64,000 nt of DNA from BCD1 sp965230565. Its GTDB lineage: Bacteria; Bacteroidota; Bacteroidia; Chitinophagales; Saprospiraceae. Position numbers and translations under genes: made by a program. Below, piece after piece: positions 25,703-34,508 of this stretch (positions are counted from its first letter, which is position 1; each line of letters begins with the position of its first letter). The stretch is taken from NCBI GenBank assembly GCA_965230565.1, contig CBDDLH010000016.1, positions 1,426,001-1,490,000 of the forward strand. The letters are read 5' to 3'. The notes below the pieces were generated by a model, which was not told where the DNA came from, ran no database searches, and saw nothing but the letters and a program-made list of their open reading frames with translations.

Positions 25703-26764
25703 TCAAAACTCAACTTCATTTTTCCGGCTTACGCTTTCTACCTCCATGACAAGATCCTCCCCGTAGACACCAGCCGGAGTTTGTGCGCCAACGGCATATT
25801 CGCCCGAAAGAACCTTTTGAACAATGATCAAACTGGCTTCCGCCGTCAACGAATAACCATTCGGTGTAATAAGCGTAGCCCGATGAGATTTTCCTGCAGC
25901 ATTTTTGACTTCCCCCCAGACAAAAGTGGTAGAGGTTTCGCGTTGTTGGGCCGTAGGTCCGGCTGGTCCCCTTTTTAGTCTGTTCAATGCCATCCTTTTC
26001 ACGAAGGGCATGGAAAGCAGCCAATTGAAATATTTCTGTCGTTTCACTAAATTGTATTGAGATGGCTTCATGCCCGTATAGGTAACGATATTGGGAATAT
26101 TGGTTGAATAATAAGCCGTTGAAACGTCTCCCCAGGGGATAGAAACAAAAAATAATTTTTTGTCCTTAAATGGAATCCATCTGGTTTTATGTCCCGTTGG
26201 AACAACCTCTATTTTTCCATTTTTTCGGTGAGCCGAACCCTTGTCGATATTAACTACTGCCGTAGAAGCAGTTCCCACTGACCAGCCCGCAGGTCCTATG
26301 CCCATGAAACCCAATTCCAGGAATTCGGCATCTGGCAATTGTTTTTTTAGAAATAAGGCAAGACAATCAGTAGGTATTACGTCAAATCCTACGCCGGGCA
26401 TCAACATCACACCGGCTTTTTCGGCTTTTTCATTCAGGTATTGAGCATATTCAAAGATCTCGATTTCTCCTGCAATATCCAGATAGTGAGTATAGGTCCT
26501 GAGGCAGGCCTGCATCATTGGTTTTGCGGTGAACTTAAATGGTCCCGCACAATGAAGAACCACCTGAAAACCCTTCAATGATTGATCAATTTCTTCCGGG
26601 TTGTCCAGACTAAAAACCAGATAAGGCAATCCGAGTCTTTCCGCCAGGGGTTTAATTTTTTCCAGGCTCCTTCCGGCCAAGGTGGGTTTTAGTCCCAGGT
26701 TAGCGGCTCTTTCCGCAGTTAACGTTCCGGTATAACCGCTTGCCCCGTAAATGATAAATGACAT
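25703..26764 (-). CDS. Saccharopine dehydrogenase-like NAD(P)-binding protein (trans-acting enoyl reductase type)
   Basis: A 353-residue protein with a Rossmann N-terminus, FIIYGASGYTGTLTAERAA (GxxGxxG-type, 3-21), and further segments AGRSLEKIKPLAERLGL, QVVLHCAGPF (about 70-79) and THYLDIAGEIEIFEYAQYL (about 92-110), which are the hallmarks of saccharopine-dehydrogenase-like oxidoreductases such as the mycobacterial trans-acting enoyl reductase. The second half (PGVGFDVIPTDCLALFLKK and later) is the substrate domain. Probably cytoplasmic and involved in lipid or polyketide reduction, but the substrate cannot be told. Single-gene unit; start ATG is the only good candidate. Confidence 0.85.
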   Translation of the reverse strand: MSFIIYGASGYTGTLTAERAANLGLKPTLAGRSLEKIKPLAERLGLPYLVFSLDNPEEIDQSLKGFQVVLHCAGPFKFTAKPMMQACLRTYTHYLDIAGEIEIFEYAQYLNEKAEKAGVMLMPGVGFDVIPTDCLALFLKKQLPDAEFLELGFMGIGPAGWSVGTASTAVVNIDKGSAHRKNGKIEVVPTGHKTRWIPFKDKKLFFVSIPWGDVSTAYYSTNIPNIVTYTGMKPSQYNLVKRQKYFNWLLSMPFVKRMALNRLKRGPAGPTAQQRETSTTFVWGEVKNAAGKSHRATLITPNGYSLTAEASLIIVQKVLSGEYAVGAQTPAGVYGEDLVMEVESVSRKNEVEF

Positions 26765-27090
26765 GGTATAAATTTTGAGTCAGTTAGGAAAAGGCAATAT
26801 ACGAAATATACGGCCTATCCCGGGTAGTAACCCCAATTGCTCAATTATTTAAACCACGGAGCCTGTCCCACACCAAAGGTCGGGAGATCACTGAGAAGAC
26901 ACAGGGTACACGGAGAGTGAAAGTGGGAAGTGCAGAGTGTAAAGTGCATAGTTTTGAATTGAAAAGAACTGACAGGAGTTAAAACATTTCGAACCCCTTG
27001 AACAATTTACCCCCCTGAAACATTATACTTAACAGCTCATTAACAATTATTGAGTGCCTGTTAACAGGATAGAAAAAATCAATTACTAAA
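26765..27090. other. Non-coding gap with degenerate short-period repeats
   Basis: No gene. 26852-26950 consists of degenerate 7-base units (ACCACGGAG, CACTGAGAAG, ACACGGAGAG, then AAGTGCAGAGTG), again beginning shortly after a gene boundary. The remainder is unremarkable AT-rich sequence leading into the promoter at 27091. Confidence 0.45.
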
Positions 27091-27119
27091 TTTGCAACTG
27101 AAAATGATTGTTACCTTTG
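27091..27119 (+). promoter_or_regulatory. Bacteroidota-type promoter of the DUF1573 gene
   Basis: TTTG (27091-27094), 17-nt spacer, TACCTTTG (27112-27119): a full match to the TTTG / TAnnTTTG consensus, 33 nt before the ATG. It is one of the clearest promoters in the window and suggests strong expression. Confidence 0.75.
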
Positions 27120-27152
27120 CAATCCATTTATTAAATTAAAAATCTAAACACA

Positions 27153-27680
27153 ATGTTCAAGCAATTAAAATTCCCTTTTCTAGCTATTATGATGGTAGCT
27201 TTTTTGGCAAGCTGTCAACAAGGTAATCAGGATGTACGTGATGCTGCTCGTCAGGATATCGCAACCAACGCAGTTCAGCCTCAGCCAGCTACTCCTGCTC
27301 CTGCTCAACAACCAGCTGTTCCTGCAGGCCCAACTACTTCTATCGAATTTGCAGAAACTACTTTCGACTTCGGAACTATTGATGAAGGAGAAAAAGTAGC
27401 TCACACGTTCAAATTCACCAACACAGGAAGTGAGCCTTTGATATTCAGCAACGCTAAGGGTAGCTGCGGATGTACAGTTCCTACCTGGCCAAGAGAGCCG
27501 ATCCCGGTAGGTGGTACAGGTGAAGTTACTGTGGAGTTCAACTCTAAGAACAAAAAAGGAAAGCGTAACCAGAAAGTTACTTTGACTGGTAACACTAATC
27601 CTCCACAAACTTTCATCTACCTGACCGGTGATGTAACTCCTGCTGAAGGAACTCAAACTGCACAGCCTCAGGCTCAGTAA
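27153..27680 (+). CDS. DUF1573 lipoprotein
   Basis: A 175-residue lipoprotein. Signal peptide FKQLKFPFLAIMMVAFLASC ends at the lipobox Cys21; then a disordered Pro/Ala/Gln linker (about 40-65); then a single DUF1573 domain (ASH/MSP-like immunoglobulin fold), with the signature FDFGTIDEGEKVAHTFKFTN (about 73-92) and SNAKGSCGCTVPTWPREPI (about 100-118) containing the conserved SCGCT. Ends in a Gln/Ala-rich tail. DUF1573 proteins are abundant, periplasm-facing Bacteroidota proteins without a known activity. A strong promoter precedes it and a strong terminator follows, so it is monocistronic. Codon use is biased towards highly expressed patterns. Confidence 0.92.
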   Translation: MFKQLKFPFLAIMMVAFLASCQQGNQDVRDAARQDIATNAVQPQPATPAPAQQPAVPAGPTTSIEFAETTFDFGTIDEGEKVAHTFKFTNTGSEPLIFSNAKGSCGCTVPTWPREPIPVGGTGEVTVEFNSKNKKGKRNQKVTLTGNTNPPQTFIYLTGDVTPAEGTQTAQPQAQ

Positions 27681-27707
27681 TCAAGAACATTTTGTTCAAA
27701 ATATATT

Positions 27708-27745
27708 AACCGGATTTTGGTTTCGACCAAAATCCGGTTTTTTTT
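27708..27745 (+). terminator. Strong intrinsic terminator of the DUF1573 gene
   Basis: Perfect 14-bp stem AACCGGATTTTGGT / ACCAAAATCCGGTT with a TTCG tetraloop, followed by eight T residues; 28 nt after the stop codon. Confidence 0.93.
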
Positions 27746-27832
27746 AAGGCAAATGACTAATGCTAAAGTATCTCCTTCATCCTTTGATTACTCATCAATA
27801 AAAAATCAGGAAACCCAAATGGAGTCTGTAAT

Positions 27833-27932
27833 TTTTTGACTGCACTTTTAACTTCAGGCTTGCTTTCCTCCTAAAAATCTTAAGAGTAAAAATCCATCAT
27901 TAAAGTTTTTTCCGATATTGTGCAGTCAAAAA
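27833..27932. repeat. 13-bp inverted repeat just upstream of the prenyltransferase gene
   Basis: TTTTTGACTGCAC (27833-27845) and its exact inverse complement GTGCAGTCAAAAA (27920-27932) enclose 74 bp and end 12 nt before the ATG at 27945. Possible mRNA leader stem, operator pair or small element. Confidence 0.5.
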
Positions 27933-27944
27933 TTTTCAATATCC

Positions 27945-28808
27945 ATGAAAAAATATTTTTCCCTGGTTAAATTCAGTCACACCATTTTTGCACTGCCCTT
28001 TGCTTTGCTGGGATTTTTTTTGGCCTACCTCAAACTTGGTAATTTATTTAGTACCCAAACTTTTATTTTAGTTCTCTTATGCATGGTATTTGCCCGCAGT
28101 GCTGCCATGGCGTTCAACCGTTTTTTGGACAGGGACATCGATAAACTCAACCCCAGAACCCAAAACAGAGAAATTCCAGCAGGAATCATTTCCACCAGGT
28201 CTGCCCTGACTTTTGTGATCATCAGCAGCCTTTTGTTTATCGCTACTACCTGGTTCATCAATACGCTGGTTTTTTATCTGTCGCCAATTGCCCTTCTGGT
28301 AGTTTTGGGCTATAGTTACACCAAAAGATTCACCTATTTATGTCATTTTGTGCTCGGTGCCGGGTTAGGTTTGGCACCAATCGGAGCTTACCTGGCTGCA
28401 GGTGGTAGTTTTGAACTCATACCTATAGTTCTGTCTTTTGCAGTAATGTTCTGGGTGTCCGGATTTGATATTATTTATGCTTTGCAGGATGAAGATTTTG
28501 ATAAAGAAAACGAACTGAATTCCATCCCTGCAGCACTTGGAAAACCCAAGGCGCTCAGGTTATCAGAATTTTTACACATCCTGAGCGGAATCCTGATCAT
28601 AGCAGCGGCCTATCTGCTGCAACAGGCTTATCCCGAATTCAGCTGGATGACCTGGCTGGCTACAGGATTTTTTGTGGCAATGCTGATCTACCAACACTCA
28701 CTGGTAAAACCGAACGACTTGTCAAAAGTAAATCTGGCCTTCTTCACAACAAACGGTATCGCAAGCCTGGTATTTGGCGGGTTGATGATATTGGATATAT
28801 TTGTTTGA
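27945..28808 (+). CDS. mqnP: UbiA-type prenyltransferase, probable MqnP of the futalosine pathway
   Basis: The ATG at 27945 gives 287 residues; a TTG at 27918 in frame would fall inside the inverted repeat and is less likely. It is an integral membrane prenyltransferase with 8-9 helices. The two prenyl-diphosphate/Mg2+ motifs are NRFLDRDIDKLNPRTQNRE (about 59-77) and DIIYALQDEDFDKENELNSI (about 180-199). The form matches the 'other UbiA' group that prenylates the futalosine-pathway naphthoate or a 4-hydroxybenzoate-like acceptor. The window also has futalosine hydrolase (44961-45656), which supports a menaquinone role. Gene symbol is inferred, not proved; UbiA-like is certain. Confidence 0.83.
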   Translation: MKKYFSLVKFSHTIFALPFALLGFFLAYLKLGNLFSTQTFILVLLCMVFARSAAMAFNRFLDRDIDKLNPRTQNREIPAGIISTRSALTFVIISSLLFIATTWFINTLVFYLSPIALLVVLGYSYTKRFTYLCHFVLGAGLGLAPIGAYLAAGGSFELIPIVLSFAVMFWVSGFDIIYALQDEDFDKENELNSIPAALGKPKALRLSEFLHILSGILIIAAAYLLQQAYPEFSWMTWLATGFFVAMLIYQHSLVKPNDLSKVNLAFFTTNGIASLVFGGLMILDIFV

Positions 28809-28890
28809 TGTGGTCCCGACACTTCGTGTTTCACACCGACACCTTGTGCACGGTACAGGCTTTCGGCGGGATCTCCCGTTGGTCGATATG

Positions 28891-28918
28891 ATGTGGTTTG
28901 ACGTGGTTTGACATGGTT
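28891..28918. repeat. 10-base tandem repeat (GTGGTTTGAC)
   Basis: ATGTGGTTTG, ACGTGGTTTG and ACATGGTTAA stand in tandem. The same 10-base unit is found in three copies at 48299-48331. The surrounding gap 28809-28984 otherwise shows only GC-rich degenerate palindromes. Confidence 0.6.
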
Positions 28919-28984
28919 AAAATCCTCTTTAGCAAGCAAAACGGCACCAGAAAAGACGGTGCTTTGCCAAAAATCACTCCCAAG

Positions 28985-29018
28985 TTGCAATTACACAACT
29001 CAAAAAAATGTATTTTTG
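28985..29018 (+). promoter_or_regulatory. Promoter of the PorE-like gene
   Basis: TTG at 28985-28987 (within GTTGC), 23-nt spacer, TATTTTTG (29011-29018), 75 nt before the ATG at 29094. Fits the Bacteroidota consensus, with a spacer at the long end. Confidence 0.6.
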
Positions 29019-29093
29019 TAATTAACATACAATCCTGAATAATTTCCAGTCAGGAGAAAAGAAAACTTATCACACACGGGACATCAACGGAAC

Positions 29094-31313
29094 ATGGGTA
29101 AAAAGACAACTATCGCCATTCTCCTTTTGCTTTGCTTTGCCTTAAATCTTCCTGCACAGAAAAGCAAATTGAAAAAAGCTCAAAAGCATATGGAATCGCT
29201 CAACTACAGCGAAGCCATTGATATCTACCAAAAAATATTGGATAAGGATGACCTACCGGAAGTAAAAGTTGCTTTGGCAAATGCCTACGTCAAAAACAAG
29301 GATTATCAAGCCGCTGAAGCATGGTTCAGCCAGGTTATTGAACTGCCGGGGACCAAAGCTTCTACCTACTTCCAATACGGTAAAGTGCTTTTGCAAAACG
29401 ACAAGTGTGAAACTGCTCAAAAAGTTTTTAATGAATTTCTCAAACTTAAACCTTTTGACTTTCGAAAACCTACCTTAAAAAACGTTTGCAAGCATACTCA
29501 ACAACTGAAAACCAACACCGGAGAATACGTCATTAAAGATATTATTCTGAACAATTACTTCATCGAAGCCTTAGCTCCTGCCTATTATAAAAATGGCATC
29601 GTTTTCGGCGCTATAAAACCGCTGGACAGTCTTGGCAACCGTGGGCACTTTGATCTCTATTTCGTGGATTTTGCCGAAACTGCCGATAACCTTTCCTTTG
29701 GGGAAGCGGAAAAATTTTCCCTGGACCTGGGCAATACTGCCAACCGCGCCATTGCTACTTTCACGGCTGATCAAAAAGAGATCTATTTCACCCAAAATCA
29801 GACCGATGCAACCAACAGTGGTATCATCCGGCTGGAAATCGTTTTTTCCATAAATTACGAAACCGGACAATGGAGTAAACTACTGCCACTTCCTTTTAAC
29901 AATGCAAATTATTCTGTAGCACATCCTTCCCTGTCTGCAGATGGTAATCGTTTGTTTTTCTCTTCGGATATGCCGGGAGGGTTCGGCGGAAAAGATATTT
30001 ATGTGGCGGCCTGGGAAAACGGCCAATGGCAGGAACCTGTCAACCTCGGTCCTACCGTCAATACCGATGCAGATGAGATGTATCCTTATTTTCATTCCAG
30101 CAACAAACTATTCTTTTCTTCTGACGGACACCTCGGATTAGGCGGGCAGGATATTTTTATGGTAACCGAAAATGAGAATGGACTCTGGGAAAATGTTGTT
30201 AACCTTGGATACCCGGTCAATTCAGCTTACGATGACTTTGGTATTATTATGAATCAAGAAGAATCAAGCGGCTTTTTCACTTCTAACAGAAAAGGACTCG
30301 ACCGGATTTTCCATTTCAAGCGCAATACGGAAAAAACTTTTTGGATGGCCGGAGTGGACGAAGAAAGTGAACTGGTCCTGTCTGATATGGAATTGACAAC
30401 TTCCTCGGATAACATCTCCATTGTAAACGCTTCTGATCGTTTTCATAAGGTGACTTTGAAAAAGAACGATTGTTACGATTTTCTCGCCGGAAAGCAAGGT
30501 TACATTCCGGAAGACATCCGTATGTGCAATAAAGACATTACTGCCGGCGACACGCTTTATCTGTTGATGCAAAAGGAGTTACAACTCGTTTCCCAGATCA
30601 AAGGTATGGTGGTCGATCAATTTTCAGGCAAACCTGTCGTCAATGCTTCATTGATCCTGACCAATACAAATACTGGTTCTGAAAGGGAATACGTATCCAA
30701 TGATACCGGGCAATTTGTCATCGAACTGCCAGGCGACAATTGCTATAGCCTGAAAGCCAGAAAACAGGACTTTTTCACAAAAAAAATAGACCAGACCTAT
30801 TGTGTCGAAACTCAGGAGGTGCGCAATTTCCTCATGGATATTTACATGCAGCCTTTCAAAAGAACTGCCGAAGCAACTCCGGATTTACTGGCTAGCAAAA
30901 CGGGAGATTCCGGATTTGAGATAAGTCAGAAGGTTTATGAAGAAGATAATTCCGTTGCTTACCTGCTCAACCTCTATTACGATTCCGGCCGTGCCAGTGT
31001 CCGCAAGGAAGGCATTGCCGAATTGGAAAAGCTATTGGCCCTATTGAAGGAGAACCCTGACATCATTGTGGAAATAAGTTCCCACACCGATGCAAAAGGG
31101 AAAAAGGAAATGAATGAAAAACTCTCCCACCGCCGGGCAAATGCCATTGTCAAATATCTGATTAATAAAGGCATTCCTTCGGATCGACTTGTAGCCATCG
31201 GTTATGGAGAGACCAAACCGGTCAATGGCTGTGTTGATGGCGTGGATTGTTCCGAGGAGGAGCACCAGTTGAATCGAAGGACGGAATTTCGTGTTTTGGG
31301 GGTGAAAGAGTAG
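29094..31313 (+). CDS. PorE-like TPR/PD40/CRD/OmpA envelope protein
   Basis: A 739-residue exported protein with the domain order of the type IX secretion component PorE: signal peptide (TTIAILLLLCFALNLPAQ), TPR helices (about 25-125, EAIDIYQKIL; YFQYGKVLLQNDKC), a PD40/WD40-like propeller with blades such as HPSLSADGNRLFFSSDMPGGFGGKDIY-type repeats (about 150-410), a carboxypeptidase-regulatory-like domain (about 502-580, IKGMVVDQFSGKPVVNASLI) and a C-terminal OmpA domain (about 625-739) with the peptidoglycan-binding pattern EISSHTDAKGKKEMNEKLSH and NRRTEF. It would tie an outer-membrane complex to peptidoglycan. Whether it serves T9SS here is unproved, although a T9SS cargo exists in the window. 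It is a paralogue of the next gene. Confidence 0.85.
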   Translation: MGKKTTIAILLLLCFALNLPAQKSKLKKAQKHMESLNYSEAIDIYQKILDKDDLPEVKVALANAYVKNKDYQAAEAWFSQVIELPGTKASTYFQYGKVLLQNDKCETAQKVFNEFLKLKPFDFRKPTLKNVCKHTQQLKTNTGEYVIKDIILNNYFIEALAPAYYKNGIVFGAIKPLDSLGNRGHFDLYFVDFAETADNLSFGEAEKFSLDLGNTANRAIATFTADQKEIYFTQNQTDATNSGIIRLEIVFSINYETGQWSKLLPLPFNNANYSVAHPSLSADGNRLFFSSDMPGGFGGKDIYVAAWENGQWQEPVNLGPTVNTDADEMYPYFHSSNKLFFSSDGHLGLGGQDIFMVTENENGLWENVVNLGYPVNSAYDDFGIIMNQEESSGFFTSNRKGLDRIFHFKRNTEKTFWMAGVDEESELVLSDMELTTSSDNISIVNASDRFHKVTLKKNDCYDFLAGKQGYIPEDIRMCNKDITAGDTLYLLMQKELQLVSQIKGMVVDQFSGKPVVNASLILTNTNTGSEREYVSNDTGQFVIELPGDNCYSLKARKQDFFTKKIDQTYCVETQEVRNFLMDIYMQPFKRTAEATPDLLASKTGDSGFEISQKVYEEDNSVAYLLNLYYDSGRASVRKEGIAELEKLLALLKENPDIIVEISSHTDAKGKKEMNEKLSHRRANAIVKYLINKGIPSDRLVAIGYGETKPVNGCVDGVDCSEEEHQLNRRTEFRVLGVKE

Positions 31314-31520
31314 GCATCCGTATATTAATGCTAATCTAAACTTCGTTATTCGATATTGGGTGTTGGTTATTCTGCGGTTCTGAGCAGATTATATTTCCAA
31401 TTAGCTTCAAAATTATTAATTCCTACGGAAAGGTTTTGGCATTACGTACATATGAGCCTGTCCTCCGCAAAATGCCCAGAGTCTCGCCTTGGTTGATGTC
31501 GCCGCAACTATATTTTTTTT

Positions 31521-31615
31521 CCTTCGACAAGGTATCGCCTTTGCCACACTAAAGCCCACGCAAAGGCAATACCTTGAATAAACCCTCGAAAACGAGTAAC
31601 CAGAAACCTGAACCC
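31521..31615. repeat. Composite hairpin + AACCAGT repeat, copy 1
   Basis: A 57-base imperfect palindrome (31521-31577: CAAGGTATCGCCTTTGC ... GCAAAGGCAATACCTTG, 16 of 17 pairs) followed after a short spacer by GAGTAACCAGAAACCTGAAC. The same two-part arrangement recurs at 34241-34341 and 34407-34507. The rest of the 489-bp gap 31314-31802 shows no gene; TAACTTTA near 31690 is a weak -7 candidate for the next gene. Confidence 0.65.
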
Positions 31616-31802
31616 ACGTTCATTTGTTGTTAGAAAAATTTTTTACTTTTAAGCAAAGTTGTAAACAGTTTAAATTGTTGTTAACTTTACGTAAAGGAGA
31701 AGGACGTAGGAACAAAGGTTCTGAACGACAAATGATAGGTACCTTTCGTCCTTGTTCCCATTCTTCCTAACGTCCTTCAATTGTATATTCTAAATTTCAA
31801 CT

Positions 31803-34178
31803 ATGAAAATCTTTAAAATCGCCCTTTTTACAGTATTAGCACTAGCTTTTACTGTTCCTGCATCCGGGCAAACTTTCAGAAGTCTATTACGCAAAGCCAA
31901 TACCCAATACGATTTGCATGCCTATAATCTGGCTATTGGCTCCTACCAGGAAGCTCTAGAGAAAAAACCGGATAATATTGAGGCCAAGGCAAAAATGGCT
32001 GATTGTTACCGCAGATTGAATCAAATGGAACAGGCATCCACAATATTCGCTGAGGTTTGCCGAAGTAAAGAAGTTGATAAGATCTATATTTTGATGTATG
32101 GCCATGTACTCAAAGCCTTAGGTAAATACGATGTGGCCAAACAATGGTATTTATTATACGCCCGGGATGAAGATGCGGTCATTGGTAACCATTTCGCTCA
32201 AAGCTGTGATTTTGCCAAGACCCAATTGGGTGTTACCTCTTCCTACACGGTCACCAATGAGTTCATAAATACTTCCGCTTCCGATTTCGGGGCTACGTTT
32301 TACGGGCAACAACAGGTGATCTATTCTTCCTCCAGAACAGACATCTATCGATCATCTGCCGGCTGGACAGGAAAGGCTAACAACCAACTGTTTATTGCCG
32401 GAATCGGAGCCAACGGATATCTCGAATCACCGATTTTCCTTAAGAGCAACGAAACCAATGCCTATAATGAAGGCCCGCTTTCCTTCTCTCCTGATGGAAA
32501 AAGAGTGGCCTATACCAAGAATAATTTTGTGGACGGAACCCGTCAAATCCCTGTAGCTGGTCTTGAATTGAGTATTTACACTGCTGATATCGCTTCCAAC
32601 GGAGAATGGACCAACATTGCCAGTTTCCCGTATAATGGTTCAGGGTATTCTACAGGATATCCGGCGTTTTCACCTGACGGCAATGCCATGTACTTCGCTT
32701 CTGATCGTCCGGATGGGTTCGGAGGATTTGATATTTATGTTTCCTACAAATCAGGCAACTCATGGAGTGCTCCTCAGAACCTGGGACCGGTTGTAAACTC
32801 TCCAGGCGATGAAATTTCACCATACTTTGATGGAAGTATGCTGTATTTCTCTTCCGACTGGCACCATGGAATCGGAGGTATGGATGTTTTCCGTGCAGAA
32901 GAAACTTCCGGTCGCTGGACCAAGATCTTCCACCTCGGAAATGCCATCAACTCCTCTTACGATGATTATGGATATATCTATGATACATTCCGTAATGTAG
33001 GATATCTGACCTCCAACCGTTTAAATGGACGAGGCAGTGAAGATATCTACCGGGTAAATCGTTCCGCAGACTATGTAGTTATCCGAATCACTAACGCTGT
33101 TGACGGATCACCTGTCCCCAATGCATTGGTGGACTTCAGTAATTGCGGAGAGAAAGCATACCGGGCAGATGAAAGGGGAATTTACAGTTTCCAGGCCGTT
33201 CAGGGCCTCACCTGCAACCTGATCATCAAAAAAGAAGGGTATCAAACTGCTACCGTACAAATCTCTACGCTTGGTACCAATACAAGCAGAACCTATGATG
33301 TAGCCATGAGCCGGGTTGGGGAAGCCTATGCGGGTAGAATTGTAGATTATTCCACCAACCAGCCGGTGTCCAATGTTGTAGTTACTGCTACCAATCAGGC
33401 AACTGGTAGTTCTGCCCAGGTTCAGAGTGATGGAACCGGAACTTATTACCTGTCATTGAGTCCGTATTCAACTTATATTTTACGTTTTTCAAAACAAGGT
33501 TATCAGGATCTCAATGTCAATATTCGAACTGAAGACGGATTTGATCGCAGCATATTGGGCGTAATATCCTTCCTGCCCACTTCTGCGGCTACTGGTGTAG
33601 GAGACGATCCATATGTTGATGCACCTGACGGACCTGTACAGCCGGAAGAAACTATTGAAAGTGGTTTTGCTGTTCAGATCGCAGCTATCAAAACTCCTGA
33701 GATCGAGCTTTACCAGGGGCTCAGTGACCTTGGAACCGTTTATGCAAAAGAGATCGACGGACTGTACAAGATCAGAGTAGGTACTTTTGAAACCAGAGCC
33801 GAAGCTGATCGCGCCAAAAATGCCATTAAAAAACGTGGCTACAAAGGACCTTTTGTGGTAACAGAAGATGGCGTTACCGGAATCAAGGGAGGAGGCACCA
33901 CACCGACCTCGGATTCACAGGATAACTGGGACAGTGCTCTTGGACGGTACAAGGTTCAACTTGCCGCTTATACCAATACCAAATGGTTTGATGATTCAGA
34001 GATCAAAGACCTCGGTGTAATCGAAGAGCGTCAAAAAGGAAAATACACGGTGAAATACCTGGCAGGTTTTGACAGCCTCAGCGAGGCCAACTCCGCTTTG
34101 AGAAAAGCGAAAGCCGCCGGCTTTAATTCCGCATTTGTTGTAGAAGATGTAAACGGTGAATTGAAGAAAGTGAAATAA
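31803..34178 (+). CDS. TPR/PD40 protein ending in two SPOR-like domains
   Basis: A 791-residue exported protein: signal peptide (KIFKIALFTVLALAFTVPASG), TPR helices (about 22-130), PD40 propeller blades (about 150-420, including GYPAFSPDGNAMYFASDRPD and ISPYFDGSMLYFSSDWHHGI), then two carboxypeptidase-regulatory-like domains (about 425-500 and 505-590). Instead of the OmpA domain of its neighbour it ends with two SPOR-like repeats: FAVQIAAIKTPEIELYQGLS (about 624-643) with YKIRVGTFETRAEADRAKNA, and YKVQLAAYTNTKWFDDSEI (about 719) with FDSLSEANSALRKAKAAGF. SPOR domains bind denuded septal peptidoglycan, so the pair of paralogues may anchor similar propellers to different cell-wall sites. A perfect terminator follows. 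Confidence 0.85.
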   Translation: MKIFKIALFTVLALAFTVPASGQTFRSLLRKANTQYDLHAYNLAIGSYQEALEKKPDNIEAKAKMADCYRRLNQMEQASTIFAEVCRSKEVDKIYILMYGHVLKALGKYDVAKQWYLLYARDEDAVIGNHFAQSCDFAKTQLGVTSSYTVTNEFINTSASDFGATFYGQQQVIYSSSRTDIYRSSAGWTGKANNQLFIAGIGANGYLESPIFLKSNETNAYNEGPLSFSPDGKRVAYTKNNFVDGTRQIPVAGLELSIYTADIASNGEWTNIASFPYNGSGYSTGYPAFSPDGNAMYFASDRPDGFGGFDIYVSYKSGNSWSAPQNLGPVVNSPGDEISPYFDGSMLYFSSDWHHGIGGMDVFRAEETSGRWTKIFHLGNAINSSYDDYGYIYDTFRNVGYLTSNRLNGRGSEDIYRVNRSADYVVIRITNAVDGSPVPNALVDFSNCGEKAYRADERGIYSFQAVQGLTCNLIIKKEGYQTATVQISTLGTNTSRTYDVAMSRVGEAYAGRIVDYSTNQPVSNVVVTATNQATGSSAQVQSDGTGTYYLSLSPYSTYILRFSKQGYQDLNVNIRTEDGFDRSILGVISFLPTSAATGVGDDPYVDAPDGPVQPEETIESGFAVQIAAIKTPEIELYQGLSDLGTVYAKEIDGLYKIRVGTFETRAEADRAKNAIKKRGYKGPFVVTEDGVTGIKGGGTTPTSDSQDNWDSALGRYKVQLAAYTNTKWFDDSEIKDLGVIEERQKGKYTVKYLAGFDSLSEANSALRKAKAAGFNSAFVVEDVNGELKKVK

Positions 34179-34200
34179 TCACTTTTCAAAAATACAGAAA

Positions 34201-34235
34201 AGGGGTTTTGCTGATGAGCAAAACCCCTTTTTTTA
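34201..34235 (+). terminator. Strong intrinsic terminator
   Basis: Perfect 12-bp stem AGGGGTTTTGCT / AGCAAAACCCCT with a GATG loop (34201-34228), followed by T7; 22 nt after the stop codon of the SPOR-domain gene. Confidence 0.95.
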
Positions 34236-34240
34236 TCTCC

Positions 34241-34341
34241 CCGACAAGGTGTCGCCTTAGCCACCCTTAAGACCATGCAAAGGCAAAACCTTACCCCATA
34301 TCTTTTCAGAAACCAGTAACTTGTAACCAGAAACCAGCAAC
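34241..34341. repeat. Composite hairpin + AACCAGT repeat, copy 2
   Basis: Hairpin part 34241-34293 (CGACAAGGTGTCGCCTTAGC ... GCAAAGGCAAAACCTT), then AACCAGTAACTTGTAACCAG with further units to 34341. It starts 6 nt after the terminator T-run of the preceding gene. Confidence 0.6.
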
Positions 34342-34406
34342 TAAAAACAGTTCCTGTCACTGAGTGCACGAGTACCTGCCCCGCCTCTCAGATCGGGGAT
34401 GTAATT

Positions 34407-34507
34407 CCTTCGACAAGGTGTCGCCTTACCATACTAAAGCCCACGCAAAGGCAAAACCTTGATCAATCTCTTTCTATAAACCAGTAACCAGCAACCAGTA
34501 ACCAGTG
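34407..34507. repeat. Composite hairpin + AACCAGT repeat, copy 3
   Basis: Hairpin part 34407-34462, then tandem AACCAGT/AACCAGC units (34479-34507) running up to the stop codon of the minus-strand gene at 34509. Together with copy 2 it fills most of the 330-bp gap, in which there is no gene. Confidence 0.62.
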
Positions 34508-34508
34508 C

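Noticed and set aside
27180..27656. 158-codon minus-strand frame over the DUF1573 gene
   Set aside because: Antisense to a lipoprotein with clear signal peptide, domain, promoter and terminator; Ser/Arg-rich artefact.
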